Shown: piece by piece, positions 1 through 11,998 of the stretch
Layout of the letters: each line of letters opens with the position of its first letter
Numbering within the stretch: the stretch's first letter is position 1
Source of the DNA: Acorus gramineus
Lineage: Eukaryota; Streptophyta; Magnoliopsida; Acorales; Acoraceae
NCBI GenBank assembly: GCA_030737835.1
Contig: CM060849.1
Span: 10,500,268-10,564,267, forward strand
DNA: 64,000 nt
Reading direction: 5' to 3'
The notes under the pieces: model-generated
What the model was told of the DNA's origin: nothing
What the model saw: only the letters and a program-made list of their open reading frames with translations
Database searches by the model: none
Made by a program: the position numbers and the translations under genes

Positions 1-1129
1 CTTTAAATTTAACCTCAATGAGGATACACCATACACGTGGATGTTCCAAATGGATGTGTTGGGTTATTTTTTGTTCAGGGAATTATATATGTTGGTGGGG
101 CCCATGACCTATAGTCCTAACTAAAATCACCCAAAAAATAAAAAGAGTTTAAAAATAAATAAATAAAATTCAGGGGGGTCATGTGCCCCCCCTGGCCCCT
201 ACATGGCTCCGCCACTGTATGCATCTAATTAATGTGAGTATATGATGTTAATGAAGTATATGATACTAGAATTAAAGTTGAAAAGGGGACTGTGTGTAAT
301 AAATAAAGCTCTAAAATTTTAATAACACAGTAAAGATATTTGATATGTCATGTCCCCTCTCATTTCCTTCATTTTGTGTTTCAGATCTCAAAATCCTTTG
401 TTGGATACATGATTGTCTATGTTCTTTTCTACAATTTTCTTCATCTTTTCATTGTTACTAATTGCACTTGTATTTTTTTCTATAAATGCAATGGGCGCCA
501 CTGCCGTACTGGCTCCTTCTTTGGTTTGCCACTAATTATAGATATTACACATCAAGTATAGTCAGTAAATGTTTTAATTTTTTATAAAAAAATGTATATC
601 TATATCTTCATAAAAATAAAGTGTAGATTCATTAACGAAAAATATAAAAAATACATTATTTATTTGACAAAACATGTTTACTTGTTAATATATAAGTCTG
701 CACAATACTATAAAAAATAAAGACCAAATTATATGGACTCACAAAAATTATTTACTTATATATATATATTTTTCTGAGTTGTGGGGCTTTTGTTGGATGG
801 AAGTAACCTATGGCCAAGATCAGTCATAGCCTCCCTAGTTGTAAGAGAGCTAGAGGCAAAGTAGAAGGGGATAAACTAATAAGTCCTAAAATAAGTATGA
901 TTTTCATGTTCACACACAAAACACGCAATTTTTTTGAGATAAATATTTATAAAAAGAATATAATAAAATTTGGATGTCTTCTTCTCGGAACACATGTCTT
1001 GCCAAGGGTTTGGACCAAGGGCACTAGGGCAGCGATATGCCCACCACCTATTTTATTTATTACACCACCCTATTAAATGCACATCCTATCATTTATTATT
1101 TTCCTTCGTAAACACACAACTTTATATAT
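1..1129. other. AT-rich intergenic DNA, no gene
   Basis: No coding region is supported. A short GC-rich stretch near 166-216 reads like the worn end of a transposon common in plant genomes, but no partner end was found. The remainder is AT-rich with short chance reading frames. A TATA-like run (about 1121-1131) sits just before the EF-hand gene relic. Confidence 0.5.
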
Positions 1130-1812
1130 ATATTTCAAATCAAACACCAACCCCACCTCCCATCATCTTTTCACAGTCTTTCTCGTCTCTTTCTCAAGTC
1201 TCTCGTCCCTTTCAAATCCACCAAGAAATCTAAGGGTCCGTTTGAAAACACAGATTAAAAAGTAGTTTTTAGAATAAAACTACTTTTTAAAATGATTTTA
1301 GACTTTGATTTTTTTAGGATACTTTTTTTTAATTCATGAATCAATATTTGAAAGAGTTTAATGTTTGGCAGAGAAAGCTGCTTTTCAATTCAAAAGATCG
1401 ATTCCGACCAAAAAGTGTTGTTTATGAGCTTTTCAAAACACAGATTTCGATGGAAAAATTAAAAGGAATCCAGCTTCCGATTCTGTAAAAAGCTGTCCCG
1501 TTTGGCTGCACGATTTTAACTTTTCAGCTTTTCAAAAAGCAAAAGCGCGTCTAAACGCACAACCAAACGGGCCTAAGAAATCTCCATCCACCTCCGTCGC
1601 AACCACGCCTCAGATTCCTCACGATCAAGAAGACCCTCTCCTTCTGCAACAACTTCTCCGTCTCCGCTTTCTGTGACTGCTCCATCTCCGCTTTCGCCGT
1701 GGCGGCGATAACCTCCTCCACCTCGAGATCTCCGAGATCTTTCCGCTTCTTCGACCTGAACAAGAACGTATTGATCACTAAAGAGGAGCTTGTGCACGCT
1801 GGAGGTGGCTAG
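1130..1812 (+). pseudogene. Broken EF-hand (calmodulin-like) gene relic, split by a MITE
   Basis: The stretch 1577-1812 has the codon texture of a plant gene. In one frame it reads FRFFDLNKN followed by VLITKEEL, the helix-loop-helix start of an EF-hand calcium site. Just upstream another frame reads DLEISEIF, the usual run-in to that motif, so a frameshift separates them. The frame stops after HAGGG, before a second EF-hand. A CT-rich leader-like segment (about 1150-1230) lies upstream, and a 340-bp Tourist-like MITE sits between leader and coding part. By family knowledge these are cytosolic calcium sensors; this copy is truncated, shifted and lacks a convincing start. It could also be a fragment captured by a transposon. 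Confidence 0.5.
1234..1573. mobile_element. Tourist-like MITE, TAA target duplication
   Basis: The ends are inverted: GGGTCCGTTTG on the left and the complement of GGCCCGTTTGG on the right. TAA flanks both sides (1231-1233 and 1574-1576). The 340-bp interior has no coding capacity. A three-base TAA duplication and this type of end fit the PIF/Harbinger (Tourist) group. It interrupts the EF-hand relic. Confidence 0.65.
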
Positions 1813-2319
1813 CATGCTGGAGAACAACCAACAAAATATTTCAGCCTTTTGACCTTCAAACTAGAGCAAAAATTAGTTGGTTTACATGTTTTAGTGCTTT
1901 TGTGTATTATATATCTAAGTGCCTACAAACAACCCAATAAAATATTGGAAGTCTGAACCTAGAATGTGTATGTGATGTGGAAGGTATATGTGAAGTTTGA
2001 ACCATTAAGTTATTCATGTTCAGTTGTGTAACTATTCTAATGTTATGGAGTGTGATGGATATGATGCTTGTTTTTTTTATTCTTCTTTTTCTTTGTTTCA
2101 TTTTAGGGATTTGTGTGAGAATATCTGATGCTTTTTGGTGTATTGAACTCCGATTCGGTCCGTGGAAAATAAACGAGATGAATAGCATCTACTCCACCTC
2201 TTTATTGAAAATCATATTTTGTCAATATGTTTCCAAACGCACACAAAAAGAATTGGACCGCAAATATTTAAAGTCATGTGTTTTGCTAAAGAAAGCTGGA
2301 GTTTTTTTTTTCTATTTCC
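1813..2319. other. Intergenic DNA, nothing recognised
   Basis: AT-rich sequence with only chance open frames, one of 121 codons that runs into the tandem repeat that follows and resembles no family I know. Confidence 0.4.
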
Positions 2320-2670
2320 ATCGACAACATTGTCTAGGAAATATAAATATATATATATATTATGTGTCTAACTCATTCTAAAACCAACGTATGAGTTTCT
2401 TTTCTATTCCATCAACAAAGATATTGTTTAGAAAATATAATTATGTAGGCACCATATATGTTTAACTCATTCTAGAACCTGCAGGGTTTTTTTTTTTCCA
2501 GTTCCCATGATATGAACATTATGTAAAAAATATAATTGTGTTGACACCCAATATGTCTAACTCATTCCAGAACCTATAGGTTTCTTTTCTGTTTTCATCA
2601 ACTGAGACATTGTTTATGAAATATAATTATATAAATACCTCATGTGTCTAACCTATTTTAGAACTCTGGA
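2320..2670. repeat. Degenerate tandem repeat, period about 100 bp, four units
   Basis: Four successive blocks repeat the same order: a CAACA or CATCAAC word, an ATTGTTTA-AAATATAAT word, a TGTCTAACTCATTC word, then AGAACCT and a T-rich run. The blocks lie near 2320-2375, 2400-2480, 2500-2575 and 2580-2660. They have drifted by substitutions and small gaps, so the array is old. No coding capacity was seen. Confidence 0.65.
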
Positions 2671-4336
2671 GTGTATGTAATGCCCATTTTGGGAGGTTAT
2701 GCATTGATGGGTAAATAAGGGTGATGTTTAATAAAAACAGGGTGGTGGGAGTATTGGTGCCTTGGATCAACCATTATTTACATGTCATCGTAGGACCATG
2801 GTTAATAAAAAAACTTATTTTTTTATTTAATTATATATAAAAAAGTAGATAGATGCTTGTTACCCGATTTTCATTACTAAATTCAAATTACAAATTCCGA
2901 AAGGAGAAGAAAAGAGTGCAAGAAAGAAACAATAAAAAAAAAGTTAAAAGCAAAGCATTATGCAACAGTCACACACAGCCACCCTCCCGGTTTTATTTAA
3001 TTATATATAAAAAAGTAGGTAGATGCTTGTCACCTTGCAATATATAAACTCCTGTCTTGTAACAGAACGTCCTCCATCTTAGCGATATAGCGTCCCCAAT
3101 CCCTCATGCATTCACGACACTTTTTTATTTATTGTAGAAAAGATGAATTTACTATAAAAAAAAAATTATAATATTTGTTTATAGCTAGGCATAGTGCATG
3201 CTTTATATTGAATATCATCTAGAGAAATCCCTTGCACAAACTCCATTCATCCACCACTAACCCAAATACCATAATTAATTGGTAGAACATCTTGTGTCAT
3301 ACCTATTTTCCTAGACATATACCACAACCTCTCACAACACTACATGTGTAAAAATTTCCGCGTAGGATCCAATAAAAATGATCCTAACAACTTTTCATAC
3401 AATCAGACCTAATATCACTTCCCTCCGAGAGAGGACTCGATCTTTCTAGACATTTGTCAAACATTGACTTGATATATAAGATACTTAAATATGCAAAATA
3501 AATGAGTTGTTACAATACATAATACATATTTTTATAAAACAATATTAAATACGTGCTTCAATGAATAAAAATAATATATTTTACATTTTCTTTTATAATA
3601 GAGTAGATATTGATATTAGTGTATTATATCCATGTATGTGTTTCATATTATGTTAAATGTGACGTCCACGAGAATGACCATAAAATTGTCCGAGTGTGAT
3701 GACACACTTTCTGGCTTGTTTGAATGAATTAGTGAACCAGAGGGGTATGAGAGCATTTTTTCTTGGTTTTTTTTACTAGAATAATTAAACATATCTAATA
3801 AATGTGAAATAAAGTAATGCACAATCATTCTAGGATGACCTACTAGAATTGAGTTATTCCACTCCATTTATACCAAATAAATATGAAATAAAGAGGCATA
3901 AAATAAACATGATATGTTGAAAATGTTAATTCAAGAGCCGAATTATTTTGAATTTCAATTGGATTTTCTCTCAAATCTCCTTTAAAAATTCATTGTTAGA
4001 CTCGTTAATGATTGGTGAACTGGAAAGGTAGAATCCCCACTCTACCCAACATTAATATCATTGTGTACACATGATGTTCTAGGATTTTTAATAGATATTA
4101 GCTATAAGATATATATTTTCTCAAGTTGACTTATTTTTTCAAATGGTTCTTCATAAAACAATGTTTTAATCCCTGCATTATATTATTATTACTACTGTTG
4201 TTGTTTGTATTAATTTACTTTATATACTATATACTATTCTCTCAACATTTTTAAACAACATATGACAAAAATATATACCACGGCACTTATATTTTAGCAA
4301 TCATTTAAATTTCAATTCACAACCTTTTTTTTTTTA
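2671..4336. other. AT-rich intergenic DNA with one short direct repeat
   Basis: A roughly 40-bp segment around 2823-2862 (ending in AGATGCTTGT) recurs at 2994-3033, about 171 bp apart. No other structure or gene was recognised; the open frames are short and lack codon bias. Confidence 0.4.
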
Positions 4337-4539
4337 GATAGCGTTTGGTAATGCGATTGTAAAACTGATTCTGCAAGAAACTACCTCCCCCAACTTTCTC
4401 AAATCGCAGCTTTTGCATACTATTTACTTGAAATCTGTTTGTAGAAAGCTGCGATTACAAAATTGTTTGGTTGCATGATTACAAAATTAGCTTCTTGCAA
4501 TTGTAAAAACTGTGTAATCGTGCAATCAAACGTGCTGCC
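4337..4539. mobile_element. Tourist-like MITE (family with GCGTTTGGTAA ends)
   Basis: The left end GATAGCGTTTGGTAA and the right end (complement GGCAGCACGTTTGATTG) are inverted and flanked by TTA. The interior words, such as TTTCTCAAATCGCAG and GAAATCTGTTTG, recur in the elements at 11178-11995 and 55550-55782, so these three are one family. The left flank is a poly-T run, which makes the exact end uncertain. Confidence 0.6.
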
Positions 4540-5562
4540 TTAAGTTTACCACCTAACTTCTTTATGTACAACCAAACCACCATACAAGCTCTCTTTGATT
4601 TGTTGAAGACCACACATAGTCTAATTCTTCCAATGCATTCATACTCATTCAAAAGTTGATAGAGTTTGGTGAATTAAATGATGATTTTTTGTGTGTCATG
4701 AACTCGCATCTTGAAGAAAAAGTAGTCAATGTTTTCGAGGTTAGACTAATGCATTTGCACCTTATTCAGCTACGTTAAAATAAAGAAAATGTTACTTGTA
4801 GTCTTTATTATAGCATCGTTTGCAACTCGCAAACATTTTGATTTTGAAGTACATTATTTGATAAAGTGACAAATCTAAATTTTTTTTAAAGTGAACTTGA
4901 ACATACAAAACAAAAACTCCATAATTATGCATATATCATTTATATAAAATTATAATAAAAACCTTCAAAAAAATCTAATACATCATACATAGAAAACAAA
5001 AAGTTAATTTGTTATAAATGTTTGAGGTAATTATTTTTAGCCATTCTTCATATTTTAAAAGCAATAAAATTATTTAAAGACAATATTGTCTTTAAATTAC
5101 TACTGTAAAAATGTAAAAATGAAGAGAGGGAAGCAAAAATTGGGAAGTACAACCATCTTGACTTCTAATTTGGATGAACGATGGAAATTTTGTTTTGGGG
5201 TGAGGGGAGAGGAGGTTAAGCCCCCTCATCTCTATGGGTCCACCCATATTTGTTTAATCAAATATATTATTTTATAAAAAATAAAATACATATTTATATA
5301 AATTAAATATATATATTTTTTATTTTACTAATAGAATATATTAACCATTCATACATTTGCGTTAGTGGTGCGACGGTTGTAATCAGGGCTACTAAACGTA
5401 CTGATAGTATGCTCATAAAGTTTTATTTATTTATTTTTTATGTTTTTTTTAATTTTTATTTTATTTTTATATTTTTGGATTCCTTTAGGTAGGTGGAGGA
5501 ACAGAGAATCAAGGTACATGTCTTGCTTTACTTGCATTATAACATTATTTATGTTTTTTTTA
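4540..5562. other. AT-rich intergenic DNA, nothing recognised
   Basis: No gene, RNA or clear repeat seen. Short T-rich and A-rich runs are frequent, and the 63-codon frame near 5086-5277 looks like chance. Confidence 0.4.
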
Positions 5563-6614
5563 GAGAAATTAATTAGAGGTCCTTAGAGACACCTCTGTAA
5601 TAATAACAGGTCCCTTGATTTTTTCTTGTTTTCTTTAGGTCCTTAAGTTAGTGGTGGTATTTTATTTAGGTCATTCCATCCAACTTCCATCAATTCTATT
5701 TTTTTTTGCCCTTTTTACTCTCAAGTGAACATGATTTGTCTTTCTATCTCCCTCAACCTCTATCTTTCTCTCCCAAACAACTCAATAAGATGTGAGACCA
5801 CCTCCACTAGCCCTCCATTGCGCCGATCTCGACCCCAACGCTGATCGCACCCATCGACCTCTCCCGACCGTGTCCCGCGTCCCATCCGCGAGCAGTCTCC
5901 TGGTTCAGTGTTATATTGTGTACACTGTTATTCTTAATATGTACATTGTTATACATGTTACATGTTGTGTGTACTACATTGTGTACACTGTTACGCAGAT
6001 TGTGTACACTATTATACCTCTTACAGATATCAGATTTTGTGTTATATTATGTACACTGTTATTCCCAATTTCCAATGTGTACACTGTTATACCTATTATA
6101 GGTTCTGTGTTTTACACTATTACGCTCATTTTGTACACTGTTATACCTGTAACAAGTTAGGTTCACGGACAGGGTCATGATAGGGGGTTGGCTCGTGTAC
6201 GGGTCGTGAGAGGGGGTTAGGCTCGTGTACGAGGGTCGCAAGAGGAGGTTGGGCTCGCAGACGGGGTCACGAGAAGGGGGTTGGACTTGCGGATGGGACG
6301 TAGGAGACAGTCGGGAGAGGTCGGAGGCCGCGATCGGCATTGGGGTTGAGATCGACGTAATAGGGGCTGGTCGAGGTGATCTCACAACTTATTGAGTTGT
6401 TTGGGGGAGAAATAGAGAGGTTGGGGAGATAGAAAGGCAAATGATGTTTACTTAGGGGTAAAAGAGTGAAAAAAATAGAATGGATAGAAATTGAATGGAA
6501 TGACTTAAACAAAATACCACAACTAACTTAAGGACTTAAAAAAACAAGAAAAAGTCAATGGACCTATTGTTATTATAGAAGTATCTCCAGGGACCTCTAA
6601 TTAATTTTTTTTTT
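5563..6614. mobile_element. Foldback Mutator-like element, copy 1, arms about 340 bp
   Basis: The two ends are inverted copies: AATTAATTAGAGGTCC on the left and its complement on the right near 6585-6606. The inversion continues inward through a GC-rich block: 5780-5895 mirrors 6265-6395 with many matches. The centre (about 5905-6160) holds a degenerate tandem array built on TGTACACTGTTATACC. The same ends and central motif occur at 36367-37216. The flanks are poly-T ending in A, so a 9-bp duplication is possible but cannot be proved here. There is no transposase. The family call rests on copy 2. Confidence 0.7.
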
Positions 6615-8312
6615 TTTTTTTTAAGATGACTTACCAACTTTTCTTGAAGCATCATTGACAGAGAAAACAATGACATTTTATATGCATTTTATTGATAATT
6701 TTTTTTTAGTCAAATCTTTTCTAATTATACTATAAGATTTGAACTCAAGTCCTATTATTATAGAGGGAGTACCTCTGTCATCCTACCAAGGTGAGATTTT
6801 AAATTTTTTTTTAATTTTCCTGTATTTTTGGTGATCTGACAATACGTGGAGAGGGCCATAGCCCATATGAAACCATCTGATTTTCTTACGTGGGCGAAGA
6901 TACAAGGTGCATAAATTAACCTTGAATGAAACATTACGTTTACCTCCCCTCCTCCTCCCCCCCGTATCATCACACAATCGAACAATTGTTTTTATTAGAG
7001 AAATTATTATGCTTAGTCCTTTTAATTTTCAATTTACTTTACAATAGACACATGTTTTAATTTTTTTAAAAATATATTTTAATTGATTTTATATAAAAAA
7101 AAAATGATGCATAAGTTTTTATGTTGTGTAATATGTTGTATATCACTATTAATCACACAAGGTTCATGTGATGTGTGGTCTTGATTTGGTTGGTTAGTTT
7201 TTGATAAAGTAATTTAATGCGCCTCATTAATCATACTATCAAAAGAATATTGTTCAAATGTGAAAGGAAATTTGGATTCAAAATCAATGCTGCAAATTGA
7301 AATTGCCATGTTTGTCTTGCCTTGATTTCCACAACCCAAACATTTCACCCACTCCCCTGTGTCATTTTTAATTTATTTTTTTATTCATTCACTTTTATAT
7401 TTTACTATCATACTCTTATAAATCACTGAAAAAATGAAAAAAAATATATATCCTTTTAAATGACCATCTTGCCTTTGATCAAGCTCATTTTCACTTTTTT
7501 TTCTTTTGTGGATTTTGACGTTATTGTTGCATACTACTCCATTATTATTTTTTTTGCTTCTATTTTAAAAAATTGTAACTGTGAAGATAATTTTATTTAT
7601 ATATTGTATTTAATATACTATAGAAATTATTTAGATTTTTTATTTTACATTTTGATAAAGTGATTACACAAGTTAAAAAACTCATGTTAATCACTGTGTT
7701 GTGCATTGTGGAAGGTATAATAGTAAAATCACACCTATAGTTAATTTAAACTATAATAGATTTAAAATGATTTAACAATAAGGATGTATCAGACATTTTC
7801 TGTATTTTTAAGGATGTAATTGTTTTGTCCCAAATTTACAAAGACTTATATGAGTTTATAGATGTTTATAAGAACTCAAACATCTTTAACCCTTTCTTTT
7901 AATATAAAGAAATTTAAAACCTAATTAAGCTTTATAAGCTTATATTTAATTCCAAACAAATGTAATGACTGATGTTTAAAAGTTCCCTATATATGTAATT
8001 CCACATGATTTACTTAGCTTTGAAGCTTCCAATAAGTGAAATTCTTCATTTACTTGAACTTTGGTTTTGGGAAAGTCTTGCCATGTCTTCCAAGCTGTGT
8101 AACAATCTTTCCTTCTTTGTATTCTTGTGCTTGTTGAATTGTTTTGGACAACCACTTTGGAGAATTCACTACCATACGCCATTACCTTTAACTTACATGC
8201 TCAAATGTATCTTAAACTTGTTTTCAATATTGCAATAAATAGCAGTTTCGAAAAAATATTGCAATAAATAGTCAAATAACAAAGTTTTCCTATATATACA
8301 AATATTGAGACT
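6615..8312. other. AT-rich intergenic DNA; possible old SINE near 6720-6790
   Basis: At about 6735-6790 the minus strand shows a TTGGTAGGATGACAGAGG word followed by a GAGTTCAAATCTTA word, resembling tRNA-derived A and B boxes of a SINE. The match is weak and no tail is certain. No gene is recognised in the rest. Confidence 0.3.
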
Positions 8313-8885
8313 CAGATTGGCCTTGGGCAAAGGCCGCCAAGGCAACTACCTAGGGCCCCCTCCTCAAAAAAGGGCCTCAAAATCTAGGATATGTTTTTTT
8401 TTTTTTGTATATTAAACATTTTGATATAAACTTAATTTTTTTTAATTAAACATATCCATTAATCTACTTCATTTTATCTTTTAAAATTTTTAAAAATCTT
8501 ATCCATATTTTTTATTCCTTTTTTATAGGATTTATTTATCTATTTCTAAAAAAATGATTTTTTAAACAACAAATCTCTTGATTTAAGGATTTTTTTATTC
8601 CTTTTATGTAAAGAAAAAAAAAGTTTTTCTCTTTGAAGACGGTTTAGATTTTCAAATTTTTCTTTATTTTTTGTTCTTTTGTTTTTTTTATGTATATTTT
8701 TTTAGTTTTTTTGAAACATAATTTTTTAAAGTTTGTTATTCATCGTTTTTTATTAGACATTTTTATTTTAACCTTGTATAAAAAAAAATTTACATTCAAT
8801 TTTTTTAATGTAAATGCATTGGAGTCCCATTTTATAAGTTAGTCTAGGGCCCAATCTAAATTCACTAATCTCAAGGCCAACCCTG
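8313..8885. mobile_element. hAT-like non-autonomous element, perfect 8-bp target duplication
   Basis: The left end reads CAGATTGGCCTTGGGC and the right end is the complement of CAGGGTTGGCCTTGAG. TTGAGACT flanks both sides (8305-8312 and 8886-8893) without a mismatch. An 8-bp duplication and CAG-type ends are characteristic of hAT transposons. The 573-bp interior is T-rich and non-coding. Confidence 0.8.
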
Positions 8886-8893
8886 TTGAGACT

Positions 8894-10067
8894 CTAAGCT
8901 ATTATATCATAATCATGAGTAGTGATATGATACGGTTTGTGCGAACCGCTTATGTACATCCCTTATCGAGGTATATGCATTGATAAAGAAAATATATCAG
9001 CTTATTGAAGCATATACCTCACTGCGCTATATGCTTTCTTTATCGACACATTATCTCAATAAGTGATGTATATAGGTGGTTCGCATAGACCACACGGACA
9101 GCATATTATCATTTTACATCATAAAAATTTTTTAATATTTTTTTAATTAGGCTTTGATTATTCCCATCATTATTCAGCCATAATCACCCCTAATTACTAC
9201 CCCTAATCATGGCTGATTATCCTCTATCACACTAGTTTCTACACAGTTGATTATTGACTTGTATAGGCTAATTAATCCCGTCATTATTTGCCCATTACAC
9301 CACCTATACAGACAGTCATCACTTACCTTGCATTGAAGAAATGTAACTTAATTCCTATCAATCACATGGTTAAATACATATTTCTTATACAATAATACAA
9401 GATGTGTAACGAATTCTCCCTTATTACCAATTTTATCATAGTTTTTATATTTTTTTCTACAAAAATATGGTTATAAAATTTTTAAATTCCTGTTAGAATG
9501 ATTTTTTTTTTTTTTATCTTTACTAGCCTAGATATATTGAGATCAATTGTATTTTTTTCAATTATGAAATCTGTTACAACACTTCACACTAAGAAGAAAG
9601 ATGATTTTCTTGTAGATTTTATGATTATTTACATTGAATTTTTATTTTGCTGAAAATATTGACTCAGATCGGATAAAAGATGATTTATATTCTTTAAAGG
9701 ATCGTAAATACAGTTTCAATAATATATTTCTGAAAAAACTTAACCTTTTGTCTATTTTTATATTTTTGCATATCTATGACAAAATTTACTAGAAATGAAG
9801 TAAAAACTTGTTTGGTTTATATAAAATTTAAATTGTTTATTAGATTTGGAGTTCATCTTAGCCCCTCCCAATATAAAATCCTAGTTCCGCCCTTGGTTGT
9901 AAATTATATTGTCAACCATTGAATTATGGGCCTAAGCTCCGTCATAGACATTCGGGATTATGTACAAATTGCTAAACCCAATGTATTTTGTACAAATGAT
10001 AAAGATATATTAATACAATTTTTGCAATTACCAAGCAAAAAGACTATTGAAAAATATGATCTATTAG
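8894..10067. repeat. Intergenic DNA with an imperfect palindrome near 8936-9110
   Basis: GTGCGAACCGCTTATGTACATC near 8940 is mirrored by GATGTATATAGGTGGTTCGCATAG near 9063. Between them lie the matching words GGTATATGCATTGATAAAG and CTTTCTTTATCGACAC. This resembles a worn foldback MITE without clear ends. The part 9120-10067 shows nothing recognisable. Confidence 0.4.
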
Positions 10068-10075
10068 CTGATTTA

Positions 10076-10880
10076 TGGGGCAATTAACAAAAATAGCATC
10101 GTTTAAATCAATAATAGCAAAACTAGCACCAGATGAGGAATATTTGTAAAAACTAGCACTAGTCAGTGTTGAACATTTTTTTTTTAACACTGGAGGTGCC
10201 ATATATATGGCGTCTCCAGTGATTTTACAGTTTAAAGGGAGGTGCCGTATATATATATAGCGTCTCTTTTATTTTTCTGTTGGGATCACAACTTCTTCTT
10301 TGATTAAATATTAACGATTGAGATTTTTTTATCCGATTAAATTTTAATGGCTGAGATCTTTTTTTTTTAAATATATTCGGTTGAGAAGAGAGAAAATCAC
10401 GGAAGATCATGGACTGAGGTTTTTTTGTTTTAAAATATATCTAGTTGATAGAGATAATCATGGAAGGAGATAATTATGAAAGATTTTTAAGGATAGGGAT
10501 TTGATGGAGAAATATATAGAAATAGGTTATTTTTTAGCCACTCAAATTTAATTAAAAAATTTAATTGATTAATAAAAACAAATTTTCCATTATTTTCCTT
10601 CTTAACAAATAATCTCAGCAGTTAAAATTTAATTAAATAGTTGATAAAAAAAATCTCAGCCATTAATTTAATTAAAGGAATTTAATTAAAGGAGAAGAAG
10701 TAGTGATCTCAATATAAAAAAACAAAAACAAAAGAGGCGCCTTATATATACAGTGCTCCCTTTGAAACTCAAATTCACTGGAGGCGCTATATATATATAG
10801 TGCCTCTAGTGTAAAAAAAAACATCCGGTGCTATTTTTGTTAATATTGGTTTAAATGATGCTATTTTTGTTAATTACCCA
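10076..10880. mobile_element. Foldback element with 7-of-8 target duplication
   Basis: The left end TGGGGCAATTAACAAAAATA and the right end (complement TGGGTAATTAACAAAAATAG) are inverted. The inversion extends about 200 bp inward through GGAGGCGC-TATATATA blocks on both sides. The flanks are CTGATTTA (10068-10075) and CCGATTTA (10881-10888), an 8-bp duplication with one mismatch. The 805-bp element has no coding capacity. The duplication length suggests hAT, but the ends are not decisive. Confidence 0.65.
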
Positions 10881-11177
10881 CCGATTTATTGTAGTTGCAA
10901 CTATATAAAAAAGAGTGCGTTGGATATTCTTTTAGGTCTAGTTTGAATTTGTGTTTGGTTAGATTTCGTGTTTGAAAAATAAAAAATTCTCAACAGGGAT
11001 CCAAATATATTTTTAACGTTTAAATTTTCAAATCATCTTCTTTTTATAGAAAAAAAATCTTACAATTGAAAATTTAATAAAACAATGCTTTTCAAAAGTT
11101 GAGTTTAAAATGTAAAATTCTACGAATCTTAGCATTTCAATTGTACATCCAAATGTTGCCTTAGATGTTTATAATTA

Positions 11178-11995
11178 AGGGTGCGTTTGGTTGCGCTAGG
11201 CCTGTCAACGGGTCGCGGGTCGATCCGGACCTGACTCGATAAAAGGCGTAAATACCCGACCCGAAGGACCCGACAATCAAAACGGGTCGGGTCTGGGTCC
11301 ACCCCGACCCGATCCTATGGACCCGTTGGACCCGATTGACCCAACCCAAATATTATGTAATTTTTTTATTTATGATCCAACCTAACACTCATGATTCAAC
11401 CAAACATTTATAACTAAATATTGAATAATCATTTAAAATTTTAAACATTTGAAATATTTTTACAACCTTTTGACTTTACGTAAAAGCATAATAATCCAAA
11501 CCGTATTCCAAATGTTCCCTCATAAAACATTTAAAAATCAAAATAGTGAAGAACTATTTATAATACATTAGACTCTATTAAAAAGAAAAAAAAAATGAAG
11601 CCATTGTAGGCCCTTGAAAAGTTTCTGAACTTCTCTTTGTCTGGCCTGAACTTGTTAATGGGTCGACCCGACCCGAGACCCGATATGGACCCGACCCGAA
11701 GGACCCGACAATCAAACGGGTCAGATCTGGGTCCACCCTGACCCGACCCGAACCTGACCCGTTGACAGGCCTAGGTTGCGCGATTGCGCAGCGTTTGCGA
11801 TTGTAGAAAGTTATGTTTGCAATCATGCAACCAAACAGTTTTATTGTAGCAGCTTCTTACACACAGATTTCAGGAAAACAGTGTCCAAAAACTACGATTT
11901 AAAAAAATTGAGAAAGTGAGCTTCCTGCAGAATCAGTTTTAAAACCCAGATTCTTGCAGAATCAGTTTTGCACAATCGCGCAATCAAACGCACCT
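11178..11995. mobile_element. Tourist-like MITE interrupted by a hAT-like element
   Basis: The left end AGGGTGCGTTTGGTTGCGC and right end (complement AGGTGCGTTTGATTGCGC) are inverted and flanked by TTA (11175-11177 and 11996-11998). A 577-bp insertion starts after the first 19 bases. Without it the MITE is about 235 bp, the same size as its relative at 55550-55782. The nesting gives the order: MITE first, hAT later. Confidence 0.75.
11197..11773. mobile_element. hAT-like non-autonomous element rich in GGGTC motifs, nested in a MITE
   Basis: The ends TAGGCCTGTCAACGGGTC and its complement form the terminal inverted repeat. GGTTGCGC flanks both sides exactly (11189-11196 and 11774-11781), an 8-bp duplication. 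Both subterminal zones carry many ACCCG/CGGGT pentamers; such clustered words bind transposase in studied hAT elements. There is no transposase gene. Confidence 0.8.
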
Positions 11996-11998
11996 TTA

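Noticed and set aside
2016..2381. 121-codon plus-strand frame
   Set aside because: Phe/Leu-rich translation of T-rich DNA running into a tandem repeat; no motif or splice structure.
5792..6180. Frames rich in CTLLYL and VYTVI repeats
   Set aside because: Product of the TGTACACTGTTATACC minisatellite in a foldback element, not a membrane protein.
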